Below are positions 13,138-25,785 of a stretch of DNA of 64,000 nt, piece by piece (position 1 is the first letter of the stretch; each line of letters starts with the position of its first letter). Where the stretch lies: NCBI GenBank assembly GCA_900239685.1, contig OENT01000403.1:58079-122078 (forward strand), read 5' to 3'. Below the pieces are notes generated by a model. It saw only the letters and a program-made list of their open reading frames with translations. It searched no databases and was not told the DNA's origin. The translations under genes and the position numbers were made by a program. Source of the DNA: Rotaria macrura (taxonomy: Eukaryota; Rotifera; Eurotatoria; Philodinida; Philodinidae).

Positions 13138-14412
13138 GTTATTATTAACATCACGATGTTTTGTTTTAGACTGTACATGGCTACTTACACAATTTAAACT
13201 GTCACATGAAAATGTACCTAAATCAAGAAGACATGTGCAATAGATAAGAATAAGGAAAAGCTGAGATAAGAAAAATAAAAACCAATATGAATGGAAACGG
13301 AAAACATTTAAATACCAACAGATTTCTTGACAGATGAAGGAAAGTGAACTTTTGGATGTCGCTGCTTGTACTGCTTTTGTGTTTTACTCATTTCTTTCAT
13401 TACTAATGAGACAAACGCAATCTTTTCATGTAATCGATGATAACTGTGTGAAACTTGTTCAATGTTGTGTGTTTTGATCATCTCGTGACAATTGACTGTT
13501 CACTCGTTGTGTTACTTATTGTTGTAGTTAAGTTAAAGTTTAAAAGAATGACATGATACTAATCTTCTCATTGTTCTTCTCTCTATGTACAATAGTGATC
13601 TTTACGAAATACAAAGAAAAAGAAAAGAAAAGAGAGCTAATTACGACGATCGGATGAACAAGGCGAACGAGAAAAAGAAGATGATCAACGGAATCGATTA
13701 CAGTGGATCAACTCTATCGTTCATTTTTAAAGGAAGGTTAGTGTTGTTATAACTGTTGTTGTCGAACGATGATTGTACAAATAGAAGTCTCGACAGCAAT
13801 AAGTGCATAATCAGCTTCCGGCTGATCAATATATTACTGATGATCTAATCATTTAAAAGCCTATATTTTAAAAATTATCCGCAACAAAACAAAGATAAGT
13901 GATTTTATCCATGAAAAGATTACATAAGGTGATGTTAAAATTTCATTGAAATCAACGTGAAGGTCTTATTTATTCTAATCACCTGGAAAAAATCTTGGTA
14001 TTTAGTTGATAAAAAAGGTGTGATTATTCGTTAATTAAATTCAAATAGTCAAAGGGCATTTGTTATAAAAAAAAAAAGAAAAAGAAAACGAAAAGCTTTA
14101 TGATAAATTTCCTACTCTCTCGAAACTATGCGTAAACATATGTGAAATTCTCAAGTTACATTTTATTATTACATCATATCTATCACTCCGATTAAAATAA
14201 TTAATGTCACATGTAAAGCAATAAGAGGGTGGGGGGGGGGGGGAAGAAAACCTTATTTGCTTACTTTTATTATCATTACTGTTCTGAATTTGTTTTTGAA
14301 GATAAATTTTTTGAGCAGCACGTTTTCTTGACAAAGGCCGTTTTTCTTTTGGATAAAATTTAGATGAACGTAGACTTCCACAGCAACTCTGACATGAGAG
14401 GCAATCAACCAT
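12912..14412 (-). CDS. Orphan protein with N-terminal Cys cluster and 24-residue Asn tract (3' end uncertain)
   Basis: Three exons join in phase: 14412-14265 (ATG start), 13495-13316 and 13217-12912. Each has canonical AG and GT borders, and the 148, 180 and 306 nt lengths keep a single frame, which is strong evidence of a real gene. The product starts MVDCLSCQSCCGSL, a Cys-rich N-terminus that could be lipidated or bind metal. A basic segment and a helical middle (IEQVSHSYHRLHEKIAFVS) follow, then 24 consecutive Asn, then a folded-looking tail (HVLEFYTFNVSHERNLNL). The final exon is unresolved: several acceptors just below 12912 (for example near 12860) would end the protein within about 10 codons. 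No signal peptide or known domain is recognised, so function is unknown. Intron 1 is unusually long (769 nt) for this genome. Confidence 0.6.
13075..13146 (-). repeat. In-frame trinucleotide repeat coding 24 Asn
   Basis: 24 uninterrupted AAT/AAC codons in the third exon of the orphan gene; AAT dominates, with a few AAC at both ends. As a perfect trinucleotide tract it should be length-polymorphic. Confidence 0.85.
14227..14243. repeat. G/C homopolymer tract in intron 1 of the orphan gene
   Basis: GGGT followed by 13 G on the plus strand. In the transcript it is a C run about 20 nt downstream of the first 5' splice site. It is very unusual in a sequence this AT-rich and likely error-prone in sequencing. 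Confidence 0.85.
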
Positions 14413-15561
14413 TGGTACGATTATGTAGATATTTATAGATATAGATGTGAAATATGTAAAGAGAAGATGACAATCAATCTGGAGTAAGTAGAAAATGAAT
14501 AAAACAATGTATGAGATATCTGAGAAAATGATATTGTTTCGTTTGTCTTTACCTAATATACATTAAATATAGAAAAGATTTAAAAAAGAACTACAAGATG
14601 AACGATGATGTTCAACTTTCGTTTTCGTATTTATGTATGTATGTATGTCTGGTCAAAAAGAAAGAGGATATCTAAAGAGAACAGAAACATGCGATAATAA
14701 TAAAAATAATAATTTCTCTGTCGTTTCGAACACGACGAGACGAATACAACACGAAAGTTATCAAGCGACTACGATCGATTCTTTTTTTTTTGTGAGGCGC
14801 AAACCAAGATGTCGTATAGAGTTAAATCGCTTTGATTTTGCCCGTGAACCTTATTTTTTGCATAATCGAGCGTGTATAGACATTTCTATATATACATATA
14901 TATATTCTCTTTGAGAGAAAATAGTAGTTATATAGATGATGATTTTTTATCGTTTGTTCGTCCCTCTTTAATCTTACACTATGTTTATACGAATGAACAT
15001 TTTTATGCATATTTACTTCAAGTAAAGAAAACTGAGAAGAAAAAAGCGATGGGAGGCGGGTGTTCTTTCATTGACCGATCCATTTATCAACAGAAGATTA
15101 CACACATACAAAACGTGTTCAATCAGTAGAAATTTTTCGTTTACTCTTCATTTATGCTTTTGTTACATATTTTGTTTTTATCTTACTCAGAAATATTCAG
15201 CGGATGAGCACGTTGCCGTTGGTCGAACAAGTTTACTTTCGTATGCGTATAAAATAAAAACGTAACTAAATTTTTATCGAAATGCTTATATGTTATTTTA
15301 AGAGAGAAAAAAAAACTTCGAAGAGAAAAAATGTACACTGACAATTATCGAAATCATTTTTTGACGAACTTTATTTAATGGTTGTTATGCCATTTCTCGT
15401 CGGTTTTTTTGTGCCTTCTTAGTATTTATTACACTTCACACTTGGGTTTAAAACGTCGTTTGTCCCATTTTCTCCTCATAACTACTCACTCGTTTGCATT
15501 TTCTTTCTCTATTCATATTGATCAATGCTATGCTGTCTGTAAAGCTGTAGAAGAAGAGTCG

Positions 15562-15625
15562 ACAAAGAGAGAGAGAGAAAGACAGAGCGAGAGAGAGAGC
15601 GAGAGGCGGAAAGAGAGACAGAGAA
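15562..15625. repeat. GA-rich microsatellite
   Basis: An imperfect (GA)n tract with AGAGAGAGA and GAGAGAGAGCGAGAGG units. It gives rise to overlapping Arg/Glu/Ser-rich open frames that are not genes. Confidence 0.85.
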
Positions 15626-17649
15626 AAAATCATGCACACATGCAACATACGCATATTCACACAAAAGGATGAGCTCTGTACAATTGACCATCTGTCTCAC
15701 ATACATTTTCGCTCTATTGCCAGAAAGGAGAGCAGGGTAATTTGCAGTTCATCCATTGAATTAACGATAACGAAATATACAAAAAAAAAAGAACATGAAT
15801 CCGGCACGCGCGTTTACCATGTGTAATGACTAAGTAGACATCAAACTTGAGAAGAAATGATAGCATCAACATCATGTTTGTTATACACACGTTCATTGAT
15901 CCCATTTTACATACATTTGTTCATTGATTCGTACAACGAAAAGTGTAAGTAAAAAAATATCGAATGTGCTTAACGTGAATCAATCTTCATTTGTCATTGA
16001 AACCCGTCGGAACATTCGCCAACAACATACTGTACAATATATGTATTCGACTGATTGGTTCCGTTCAATGGCACCGTGCACACGTGCAAATAAATTTTTA
16101 AGGATGCTCAATAAGAGCATCAATAACAACAAGAACAAGACTAATGACGGGAAGGATGTGAACTATGACTGCAACTTGTCTAATTAATTGAGTCTTATAA
16201 TGCAACTATATATTTGTACGCTAGTTACAGTGTATCGATTCAAGTGGTTTCTTTCTTTTTTCTCCTGTTTCTTCTTCTCTTCAAGTAATCAAGTCCTGCT
16301 GCATTCTTTTCACACACAACTGTCCATCATAGAATAGAAAACGATCGTACAATGAGTTGTGTCATCGAACTTTGTCTAGTAGCAACAGCAGTAGCAGCTG
16401 GAACATCATACATGGGAACAAAAAAAGAGATGTAGAAAAATGAGTCTTAAATCCTTGACATTATGTGTAAAATACTATCTTTCACTCTGTTTCTCTCTCC
16501 CTCTAGATGTCTTACACCTTGACTATACTCAAGGGTGTATGTATTAGTTTATCATATTAAACAAAACAACAATGCAGATTAATATTCAACACATTAGAAT
16601 ATGTTGATACTTTATGCTAAGTTACAAAAGAAAAGCAACACTGACACGAAACCATTCGGATATAATTCGAATACTTACAATGGCCAAGACCCAACGAACG
16701 CAATCGAAATGATGGGATTAATTTCATTGTTATAATAAAGTTGAACACGTTAAATGTTCAATAATATGACAATAAATTAAATAAATGAGGAAGACTCTTG
16801 ATGTGTTCCTCAACAATAATGAATGTAAAAGCGAAGACCCAAGTCTTCGAATCAATGCTGAAATCACGAGAAAAAAAAGAATGTTCAAATTCCTTGTCTT
16901 TTGTTACATATATTTATATATATATATAATATTTCGGAGACAAAGAGAAAGACCCACAAATGTTATCAATGTATTAGATCAAGGTTTTAACCATGCCACT
17001 AAAAAAACGAACAGACAAAAAATTGTTTAGAGGCGACAGATGACCGACGACGATTGATATTCGAATATGTGCAATATGTGTTTTCTTTTCTTTCATCTAT
17101 TTGCCGCTATACCCAGACTCACACAGACTATATCTTAAAAAAACTTACTTAAATCATTTGCAGACTTAATGCCAATGATCACCGACTGCATTACGAAGCG
17201 GTGAAAATAAAAGAAAAGCATTTGCTTTTGTCTTGTCTTAAACACATACGCTTATGTTTCACACTGCAATGTCTCAAGAAGTAACCGATCGTATTATGAC
17301 GGAAGTCACTTGACAGGCGTATGCCGTCGTTGTGGTATTACTCACTTTAATCAATAACGCGACCATTGATACGTGATTAGACTATTCATACTTTAGTTCA
17401 TTTCATGAACATGTACATAAATAGCATAGTAACAAAGAAGTGAAACGTATTATTCAGTGACACATGATCGATTACTATCAATTAACTCGAGATTCATTGT
17501 AAGAACAATGACTTATGAATGCAGACCATGAGATCAATGTGATTCAACATATCAATGATATTGCTTTTTAAATGAATACTTAATAAACGAAGAGAACACG
17601 ATAGATATGAATCATTTGTGTATACCGATTAAGTTGAAATTAATTATTT

Positions 17650-17680
<31 letters not shown>

Positions 17681-20600
17681 GCGTAAGATCAAAACAAAGG
17701 CAATATGTTAATTTTTTTATCGTCAAAAACTTCGTTCGAAGTAGATCTCGTGTATCAATTGAAAAAAAGTTGCATGTGTAATGGTCTTTTTTTCTTTTCA
17801 ATTAACATAACTCAGCATTCATTGAGATGTGAAATAGATTTTTTAAGATGAAATAATGAATTCTTTTTTTGTTCCAAATGTTAATTTACGCAAATCTGAA
17901 CGAAATCATTTATTTCATGCATGATAATCAACTTTATTTCAATCGGAACAATTATTACTAAGACATGACGTGTTCACTAAGAGAAAACATTGGGGATTTT
18001 TATGTGTTAGAATTACAACAATTGATGTATTGCACAATTTTGTACTATGGTTATTTGATTTCAAACAATAATAATTATCAAAAAGCATACAAAATTGAAC
18101 TGTAATAATTCTTTTTTAATGCAAATTAGACGAAAGATATTCTTTATTAAAAAGAAACAGAATGCCATGTAAACTTTGTTTGTAAAAGAAACAATCGATA
18201 ATGGACTGTTACGTAGTATGAAAGAACTTATCATAAGAATTCTTTATTCTTCGAAAAGACAAATCGGAATGATTGATATACTTAGATTCACATGTGATGA
18301 AAAGTCTAATGATTTTTCTTGCTTATAGGTATAACCAATCAGGTTTTCTTTTAGTCAAAGACAATAATAGATAATGATTAATGAATAGAAGATGTGATTG
18401 AAATATATTTCATTATGATTTATTTTATTTGGTAGTAAATATGTACAAGTTGCACTTTTCGTTCTCGTCGAGATGTATTTTTAGTCGTGTTTATCAGGAT
18501 GAAGATAGATGAATAGTTAAACTAGTGTGATTTTTTATTTTCTCAGTTTCTTTCTCTGAAAACAAAACTGTCCAAGGATTCTTGTCGTTTTCTCTTTGAA
18601 ACGAATATAGTTTACGATGAAAATGGAAAATTATTTTATTGATGTTTTTCTATTTCTGGTCGCAATTAGAAAGGTTCTCGAATAAGTTTAGTATTATTCA
18701 ATAGGTGTTTGTTTGAAAGATCTTGCGAAACTGATGTGTCTGATACAGGTCGCTTTTTTTCTGGGCCTAACCTAGCCCAATTCAAGAAAAAGAAAAGAAT
18801 CATGTTAATTACTGTCGTCTTATATATTGTTTAAACTATATATATACATATCACGTGCAGCGAATGAAAATCCAGAGAAATTTTTCGATCGTTCTAATTA
18901 CATAGATTACTTTTAGGCTACATCATATGAGTATCTATCGACATCATTGTGAAGGATGGCAGAAAATTTTAGCTTATTTTGTCGTCACTGATTTTTATTC
19001 ACATATATTGCAGAAGTTTTATCTGGAGTGAACACATATATATATGTATTAGAAGAAGAGATAGTTCATTGAAGATAGAACGTATTCCGTTGTTCACTTT
19101 TAACCTGATTAGATCTATTGGCAGTTAGCGGTGTCATTTTGTTTGTCCATGACCTTTTTATAGGGCATATAAAATTGTATCACTTCTTTTTTTGTGTCAC
19201 ATCTAATAAAATAAAGACCATGCATGTATTTCATCTAAAAGAAGAAAAAAGAAGACAATTCTGCAGCTGTTTGATCTTGTTTGTTTTCGACTCAATATTT
19301 TCGTTTAATATTAAATGAAACATAGTGTAGAATTTAATTTGTTAAGTGAATCTTATGTTGTTACATTGACATGAAGATGAACATGATGAATAACAAAGTA
19401 GACTACTGTCATTCATTCTGCGTTACTTTTATATGACTTTCATGGACATTAGAATATGATGTCTTGTTTTTGATATTTGCCGTCATCACATATCGAGAGA
19501 GAGTGTGTAGTAAAATAAGAGGCACAATATTGAATTACTAATGAAGCAAAGAAGTTATTTCGTTTAACTTCTAATGTTAAGAAGTTATTAAAGATTGGAA
19601 TGAATGCATTTCCGTTGTTTGCCGTCAGTTGCATCAGCTTGTCATACACATATTAATCAAATGAAGATACAAATTTGAATAAAAATTCAATATATACAAG
19701 ACGGATATGAAGAATAAATATATTATTCAATAAGAAACAAAAATTTTTAAATACTTCCGATTTTTCACAAGTGACAATGCAAAGAATTTCTACATGATGT
19801 ATTGTTTGAATAAATAATTTCATGTGCGATCTAATAAATTTTTATTAATCAGACAGTATTATCATAAATATTATTATTCATCTCTAGTCATCATATGCTT
19901 TTTTTTATTGGTTTCAGCACGATCATTTTATCACAGATATGATCGTTTCCATTTTGTGAATCATTAATTTTTCTTTCTGCTTAACCGGAGATTATAGCAG
20001 CTGCTGACTTGTGCTTGTGTTTTTCATCGATTCATCGATCATCATTGTTTTCTTTTATGATTTCATCAAGTCAGTCGATAACAAACTTGGAATAGTCATC
20101 GAGTAACTTATTTTATTTGAAAACAAGATTCATACGAAATGTTGAATTCCAACGGTTTTATCACCTAGCAGGCTCCGTTTTCTTTCCAGAATTATGCCAT
20201 GCAATATATGTGGATCATCACGAATCATGATAGACGTTATGAATATAAAATCATAAATACTGTATAAGTCACGTTTTGTGATAGATATGAACTTTTCGCT
20301 GATGGCTTTTGTATATTATCGAATGAAACAATGTCGAAGACATGTGTCCTAAAATAGACAGACTAGAACAATCTTCATGTGATTGGTAACAGCAGCTACG
20401 TCATGTTTCACATTTTAATCCCACATGGATTGTGCCAAGATCATTTAGTGTAATACAACCAGTGGCCTTATGATTGATCACTGTCTGCTATATGACAGCC
20501 GACCTTATTAACATTATCGATGAGGCATATATTTATGTTTGGTGCTGTCATTGAGCATAAATCAAATAGAATGAATGAAATCTGTAATCTGAACCGTTTG

Positions 20601-21014
20601 TTATTCATCAATTTCAAATATATATTTATATGGTATTCTATATCAATTTAATTTAACTTTATTTGATCTACATGAATTCGAGAGACAAAGAGCAAATGAT
20701 TGTCCAAGATATTTATACACGACAAAATTTCCATGGAATAATGCTTTTGATATTGCATTAATTCTATCGATGGTAGTAATTTGAGTAGACGAATTCTTCA
20801 GATAAACAGAATTTGATACAATATCATGAATAATGTATACCATGCATTGAGATTGATTTCCCAGGAGTCATATCTAACGATTAGAAAAGCTTTCCATCAA
20901 TAGTTCGCTAATGTTAAAATCAAAAGTCAAGTTACATGTGTATCAATTATCAACATATAGCATTGTGCTCCATACAATGCTTCAATTATAGTTTTATCCG
21001 AATTCCTACTGGCT

Positions 21015-21129
21015 TCATCAATATCACTCTACGTATAGCAGTAAGACATCTCAATTACTATAACCTTGATAATATAGTTCGATCACAATGTGTCTTACTG
21101 AGTATAACGTAGTGAGTTAGCTATGATGA
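21015..21129. ncRNA. Pre-miRNA-like hairpin candidate
   Basis: Two arms pair over most of their length. A perfect 10-bp block, CAGTAAGACA (21039-21048) with TGTCTTACTG (21091-21100), is extended outward by TATA/TATA-type, ACG/CGT and TCACT/AGTGA blocks separated by 1-2 nt bulges. A distal TCATCA/TGATGA pair closes it, and the loop region holds a further ACTATA/TATAGT pair. Size, small bulges and an intergenic position about 650 nt from the peptidase stop resemble an animal microRNA precursor. Strand is unknown because both strands fold. I do not recognise a known miRNA seed. Confidence 0.35.
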
Positions 21130-21775
21130 TGACAGCATCGCTTTCATGTATATATGAATTGAGTTTGATCTGTAGTTCTAGTGTTATTCTTCTGTGAGTG
21201 TAATCAAAGTACAAAAAAAAGTTGCAGATCATTATCAGAATTTAATGAGGAACTGATGAAAGGAAAAAATGGAAAAGAAATGAAATCATTTCTCTTCCTA
21301 ATCGATGATTATTTGTTGAAGAAGACGTTACTGTCTCTAATGTTTTCATTCGATTGTTTCAACTATTCTTTCAACATAAACATGAATCATTAAATTTTGT
21401 AAAGTGATGACAATCTGATAAGCATAAGAACACAGATAACATTTTTACATGTCTGAATAAAAGAAAATTATGTATTTCATGGATATCGATCTATCTACTA
21501 AAACCATGCATATAGATATGCATATTTATAATTCAAATAGTATAACGAAACAGCAATCAGTTTGCTACAAATATGCAAGAAATATTAACACTTGTTATTG
21601 ATTAAAGATTTGATTATAATTGAAGAATGAGAAAGAAGACAAAATATTAACTACAAATATAGAAGAAAGCGTTCATATAATGAGAAGACAAAGCGACAAG
21701 CAATGATCGTCACCGGACAAAGACACAAACATACAAAGAAGTCGAATCTATAGGATATTTATTATGTGTATTCAT

Positions 21776-24700
21776 TCAGAAGACAGTACATTTTATTTGT
21801 CGATTCATCTTTGCGTACGGGCCACATTGAAATGCTTTAGTAAAATGATGACTTGAATGTAGTGAACCAATCATACTAAAAAACCGAAAGTATCATGAAA
21901 TAAAACATAATAAAAATTCATCTATGTGTACCGATATCGAAATGGTGTATGAATCATGTCACGTATATCTTTTTTCAAACGTTCATTCAAATAATTTCCA
22001 CACCATATCTATAGAAACGATGTCATGAAAAGAAATACTATTTTTTACGAAATTTGAAAATTAAATTCAATCATTTACTTGACTAAACGCTATGAAAAAC
22101 ATTTGTTCGGATGTATACATATCGAGTAATGGTAATCGACGTTCATGACCATGTACTTTTAACCATTGTTTGTAAGCAAGATATGCTAATTCGGTACCTG
22201 CTATGTCAGCTATATTTTCTGAACGTGTTGTATTACCATTTAATGTCATATTAGCTTGTTCATATGTATAATTTGAATATTGTTCAACTATACAACGCTC
22301 GGTTTCTCGATATGTAGCATCCGTTTCATTATTCCACCATTGAAATAAATTGCCATGCTCATCAAAATAACGGCCATTCGTATCGAAACCATGTATAATT
22401 TCATGTGCTATGACCATACCAATGCGGCCATAAATAACAAAACTGAACGAAAAAAAGAAGAATAGAGAGGTTAGTCAAAATAAAAAATGACATATTTTCA
22501 ATTTACTGGGGAAATTTTGAATTGTAAAGAAATGGCCGTGTCATACCCACAGGAATGATAATAGCATTGCGATTGCTATCATACAATGCATTAACTTGAG
22601 CTGAACTTGTCATCCATCTAAAAATGGGCAAAAAAAAACGAGAACACGATAAATAGACAAGAATCGATTTGAAAAATATGGTTTATTTACTGTTTCTTAT
22701 CGACAGGTTTTCGAAAGAGAGCAATATTTTTTCTTACTTCATTACCCAATAAATTAATAACATTATTTAAATGATGTCCGTGTGTAATATTCAACTGAAA
22801 AGTATGAAAACGAGAAAAGAAAATCAAAACTTGTATTCATATACGTATACTATTCGAATTTACATGAGAATGACTTAAATTTAAGTAAGTTTTGTTAAGT
22901 ACTTCAAGTGGATAAGCTATGAATTCACTCATCAATTGTGCCTAAACATTAGAAGAAGAAGAAGAAGAAGAAAATAAGACTCTGTCCAACGAAATAGAAC
23001 GTCTCTATTTTGCATGACATACTTTAGCAAGTGCCACTTTTTTTGTATCATTTGTCATCCATGTGTTACGTTTGATTGTTTCGTAGAATGTACTTCGAAT
23101 ATTTAGGATAAGTTCTTGTAGCTATTAAAGAAAAATAATTATTTAAGAAACGAAAATATTCTAGACTTGACTAAAGAAAAAACAATTACTTCTTCCCGAA
23201 TATTATCATCCGATTGAGATTTCAAATAGAGATATGTCATCGGTTGTGCAAATGTTTCATCGGCTCGATTTAACAAACAATGTGAACCGATACCATGAGG
23301 AGCAGCTCCCTGCAATGATAGTTTTTGTTTTATTTTCAAGGTATACAACATATCGGTCGAACACATAGATGTATATATGTACTACTAGTAGTAGTAGCAG
23401 TAGAAGTAGTATGGCTTACCTGAGTAAGACGTACAAGTTCGTGATGAGCTTCACGAAAACTCTTACTCAAATCAGGCACAAGACTTGCAATGACACGCCA
23501 CAAACAATAACTTGTTAAAGTACTATTCGTTTAACAAAACATATAAAAAATGAACGGTTCATTTCATATAGAAAACAATATTAATAAAAACTGTAATCGT
23601 CTCATTACCGTGTATCAAATCGACGAATAAGTCGTTCAAGATCTTCCATATATTTACTGGCATAAAGTACAACGATTTCTTCATCTAATGGAATATATTC
23701 TTTGAAAATAATATGAAAGTATTTTGCCCAATTAATTGATGAGACCATATTTTGTAATTCTCTAACGCTTATCTTTTTGTAAAAATCCATCACTGTATTT
23801 GATGGTTGATCATCACGAATCTATAAATCGAAGAGATACTTGCAAAATATTTTCCATAAATCGTTTTTCATTATTCGATGTATAAATAATTTGAAAATTA
23901 AACTATTAATAACTATCATTCTGAATCACTTGATTATTCAAGATTTTAGTTTCATTTTACTTCCTTCCTTCCTTATTTCACTTGATAAATATTGCTCGTC
24001 ATATATATATATATATATATATGTAAGATACTGTGTGTAAAATACACCATCATCAGACATGAAATTAACCTAATGCATGTTGAGTAATTTTGTGCTATGC
24101 AACCATTTTTTGAACTAGTATTTCTCTATATAAAATGTAAGAATTCAGAGTTAGAAATAGTTTTTTTTCCGCCTAGATGGCCAGATAATCGTAGCTGTAT
24201 ATGGAATGAATTCAGATGATTCAATCTATTATCCGACACTACGATATATTGTCGAAATTGAGTACAAAAGCATAGATACCTGTCGTTCTGCTCTTAGATA
24301 TACTTGAGAATGGTGTGCGAACGACATATTAGTCCTTGAGCAGACCATTAGTACTAATTGTAAATGAATGTCAAATTATTCGAGTTAAAACATGTGTTTG
24401 ATTATACTATTCATTTTCTCTGACAAAGAATTCTTTTCGAACAGAACATTGGCAAGGTAATCAATAGTACATCTCAAACGAAAGCGATGAACAGAAAAAG
24501 AAATCTCACCTACGTTGGCGATTGCTGTCTCTAAATCGAGTATTCTTTGCATTTCCATTGTATGTGAACGATCAACACCCAGACTAGTTGCTACGCTGAT
24601 CATAAATTTTAAATAGGCATCAATTTCGTCTTTTGATTCATATGCTGCTGATGCTTGTAAGAATAATGATGGATGATTAATCTTTAAATAACAAAAGAAG

Positions 24701-25785
24701 AAATATGAATTATTAAATTCATGTTGATATGTTTTCTTATTCGCAATTACCAAAATTATATGTTGAGTATTATTCATATCATCGGCTGCTATCTTCAATT
24801 CAAATAACGGTTCCGTATTGAATTCTACATGAAGTGTTGCCAGTAATTGTTCGATGGATAATTTTGATTGCCATCGTTCACCATATAGAGGAGGGAATCC
24901 ACCAAAGCGATCCAAATGTTCAATCAATAAATGATATGTAGCATTTTCAATTGCTGGTGAATCTCGTTCTGTTCATAGCAGAAGGAAGCAGGACAAATTA
25001 AATATTTAATCATTTCAACACAAGAAATACATACCGAGACTAACACATGTTTGATAAAATATTTTAAGTTTTCGTACAGCATCTGGTTCAGTATCAAGAA
25101 TCGGTTTTCGAAGCAGTTCTATAGAAGATAAAAAAACAAGCAAGTAGCAATGAGAATTCAAAATAAAAAACAAAACAATCAGTTTTCATTGCATTACATA
25201 CCGCGATAAAGGTCAACAACATCATTGACAAATGATTCAAATGAAGAACGAACATTACGACCTTCAGGTATGGGATGACTTTTATCCCAATTACCACAAG
25301 CAAATTGATAGAAATCCTATATATACAATAGTATAAACACATTCACTTTAAAGACTAAAATAAACATGCTTCGCATGGATCAACTGTAATATCCATCGCA
25401 TTGTATGTATCAGCTGCTAGTGTGATACATTCAGGTGTTAAACATAGTTCTCCTTAAATTAAACGACATATATATATATATACGTATGTATACATATCTG
25501 CGATAGTTGATAAATCTGTCTTAACATACGTTCGAATCGTATACGAGTATGTAAAATGTATAAAAAAAGTAAAGAAATAACAATGGCAATAGCAAGTAAA
25601 AGTGAAAGACATAAACCAAATGTGAATCTATTTTGACATAGATGAGCTTTTAGCCAATTTGTTTGATTTTTACGTTTTTTTGATGATGTTGAAGTTGGTC
25701 GAATTTGTATTTCAGTCATAAGACAATCGTGTTCACCAGCTGGTACTGATGGTAATGGAACACTGTTCATAGTACCGTTCGTCAT
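21776..25785 (-). CDS. Neprilysin/endothelin-converting-enzyme-like zinc metallopeptidase (M13)
   Basis: Sixteen exons (first 25785-25530, last 21875-21776) join in phase to 763 residues, the normal length for M13. Cytosolic N-terminus, one membrane span (about 54-79), then a large ectodomain: CLTPECITLAADTYNAMD, PCEDFYQFACGNW, substrate-binding NALY (residues 556-559), zinc site HEIIH (597-601), third zinc ligand Glu659 in ENIAD, FSQIWCG, and a Cys-rich end. M13 enzymes are type II membrane ectopeptidases that cleave short signalling peptides on the N-side of hydrophobic residues. The usual C-terminal Cys-x-x-Trp ends here in KCTVF, with Phe for Trp. The intron after exon 2 begins with GC instead of GT; the GT alternative gives an immediate stop. 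Intron 6 (24513-23821) is about 690 nt while most others are 50-120 nt. All catalytic residues are intact, so it should be active. Confidence 0.96.

Larger units (their letters stand above)
14413..21775. other. Gene-poor 7.4-kb region
   Basis: No exon pair with matching splice phases and no domain was found on either strand. Open frames here are short and low-complexity. It contains a GA-rich microsatellite (15562-15625), ATT repeats near 17650-17681 and a hairpin at 21015-21129. It may hold distal regulatory sequence for the flanking genes or unrecognised non-coding RNAs. Confidence 0.55.

Noticed and set aside
15382..15706. Three overlapping open frames around a GA-rich tract
   Set aside because: Arg-Glu and Leu-Ser repeats are artefacts of the (GA)n microsatellite on opposite strands.
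20366..20437. Second hairpin (CAATC-TT-CATGTGATT with AAT-CC-CACATGGATTG)
   Set aside because: Only about 14 bp with two bulges and a 32-nt loop, with no extension outside; too weak to call.
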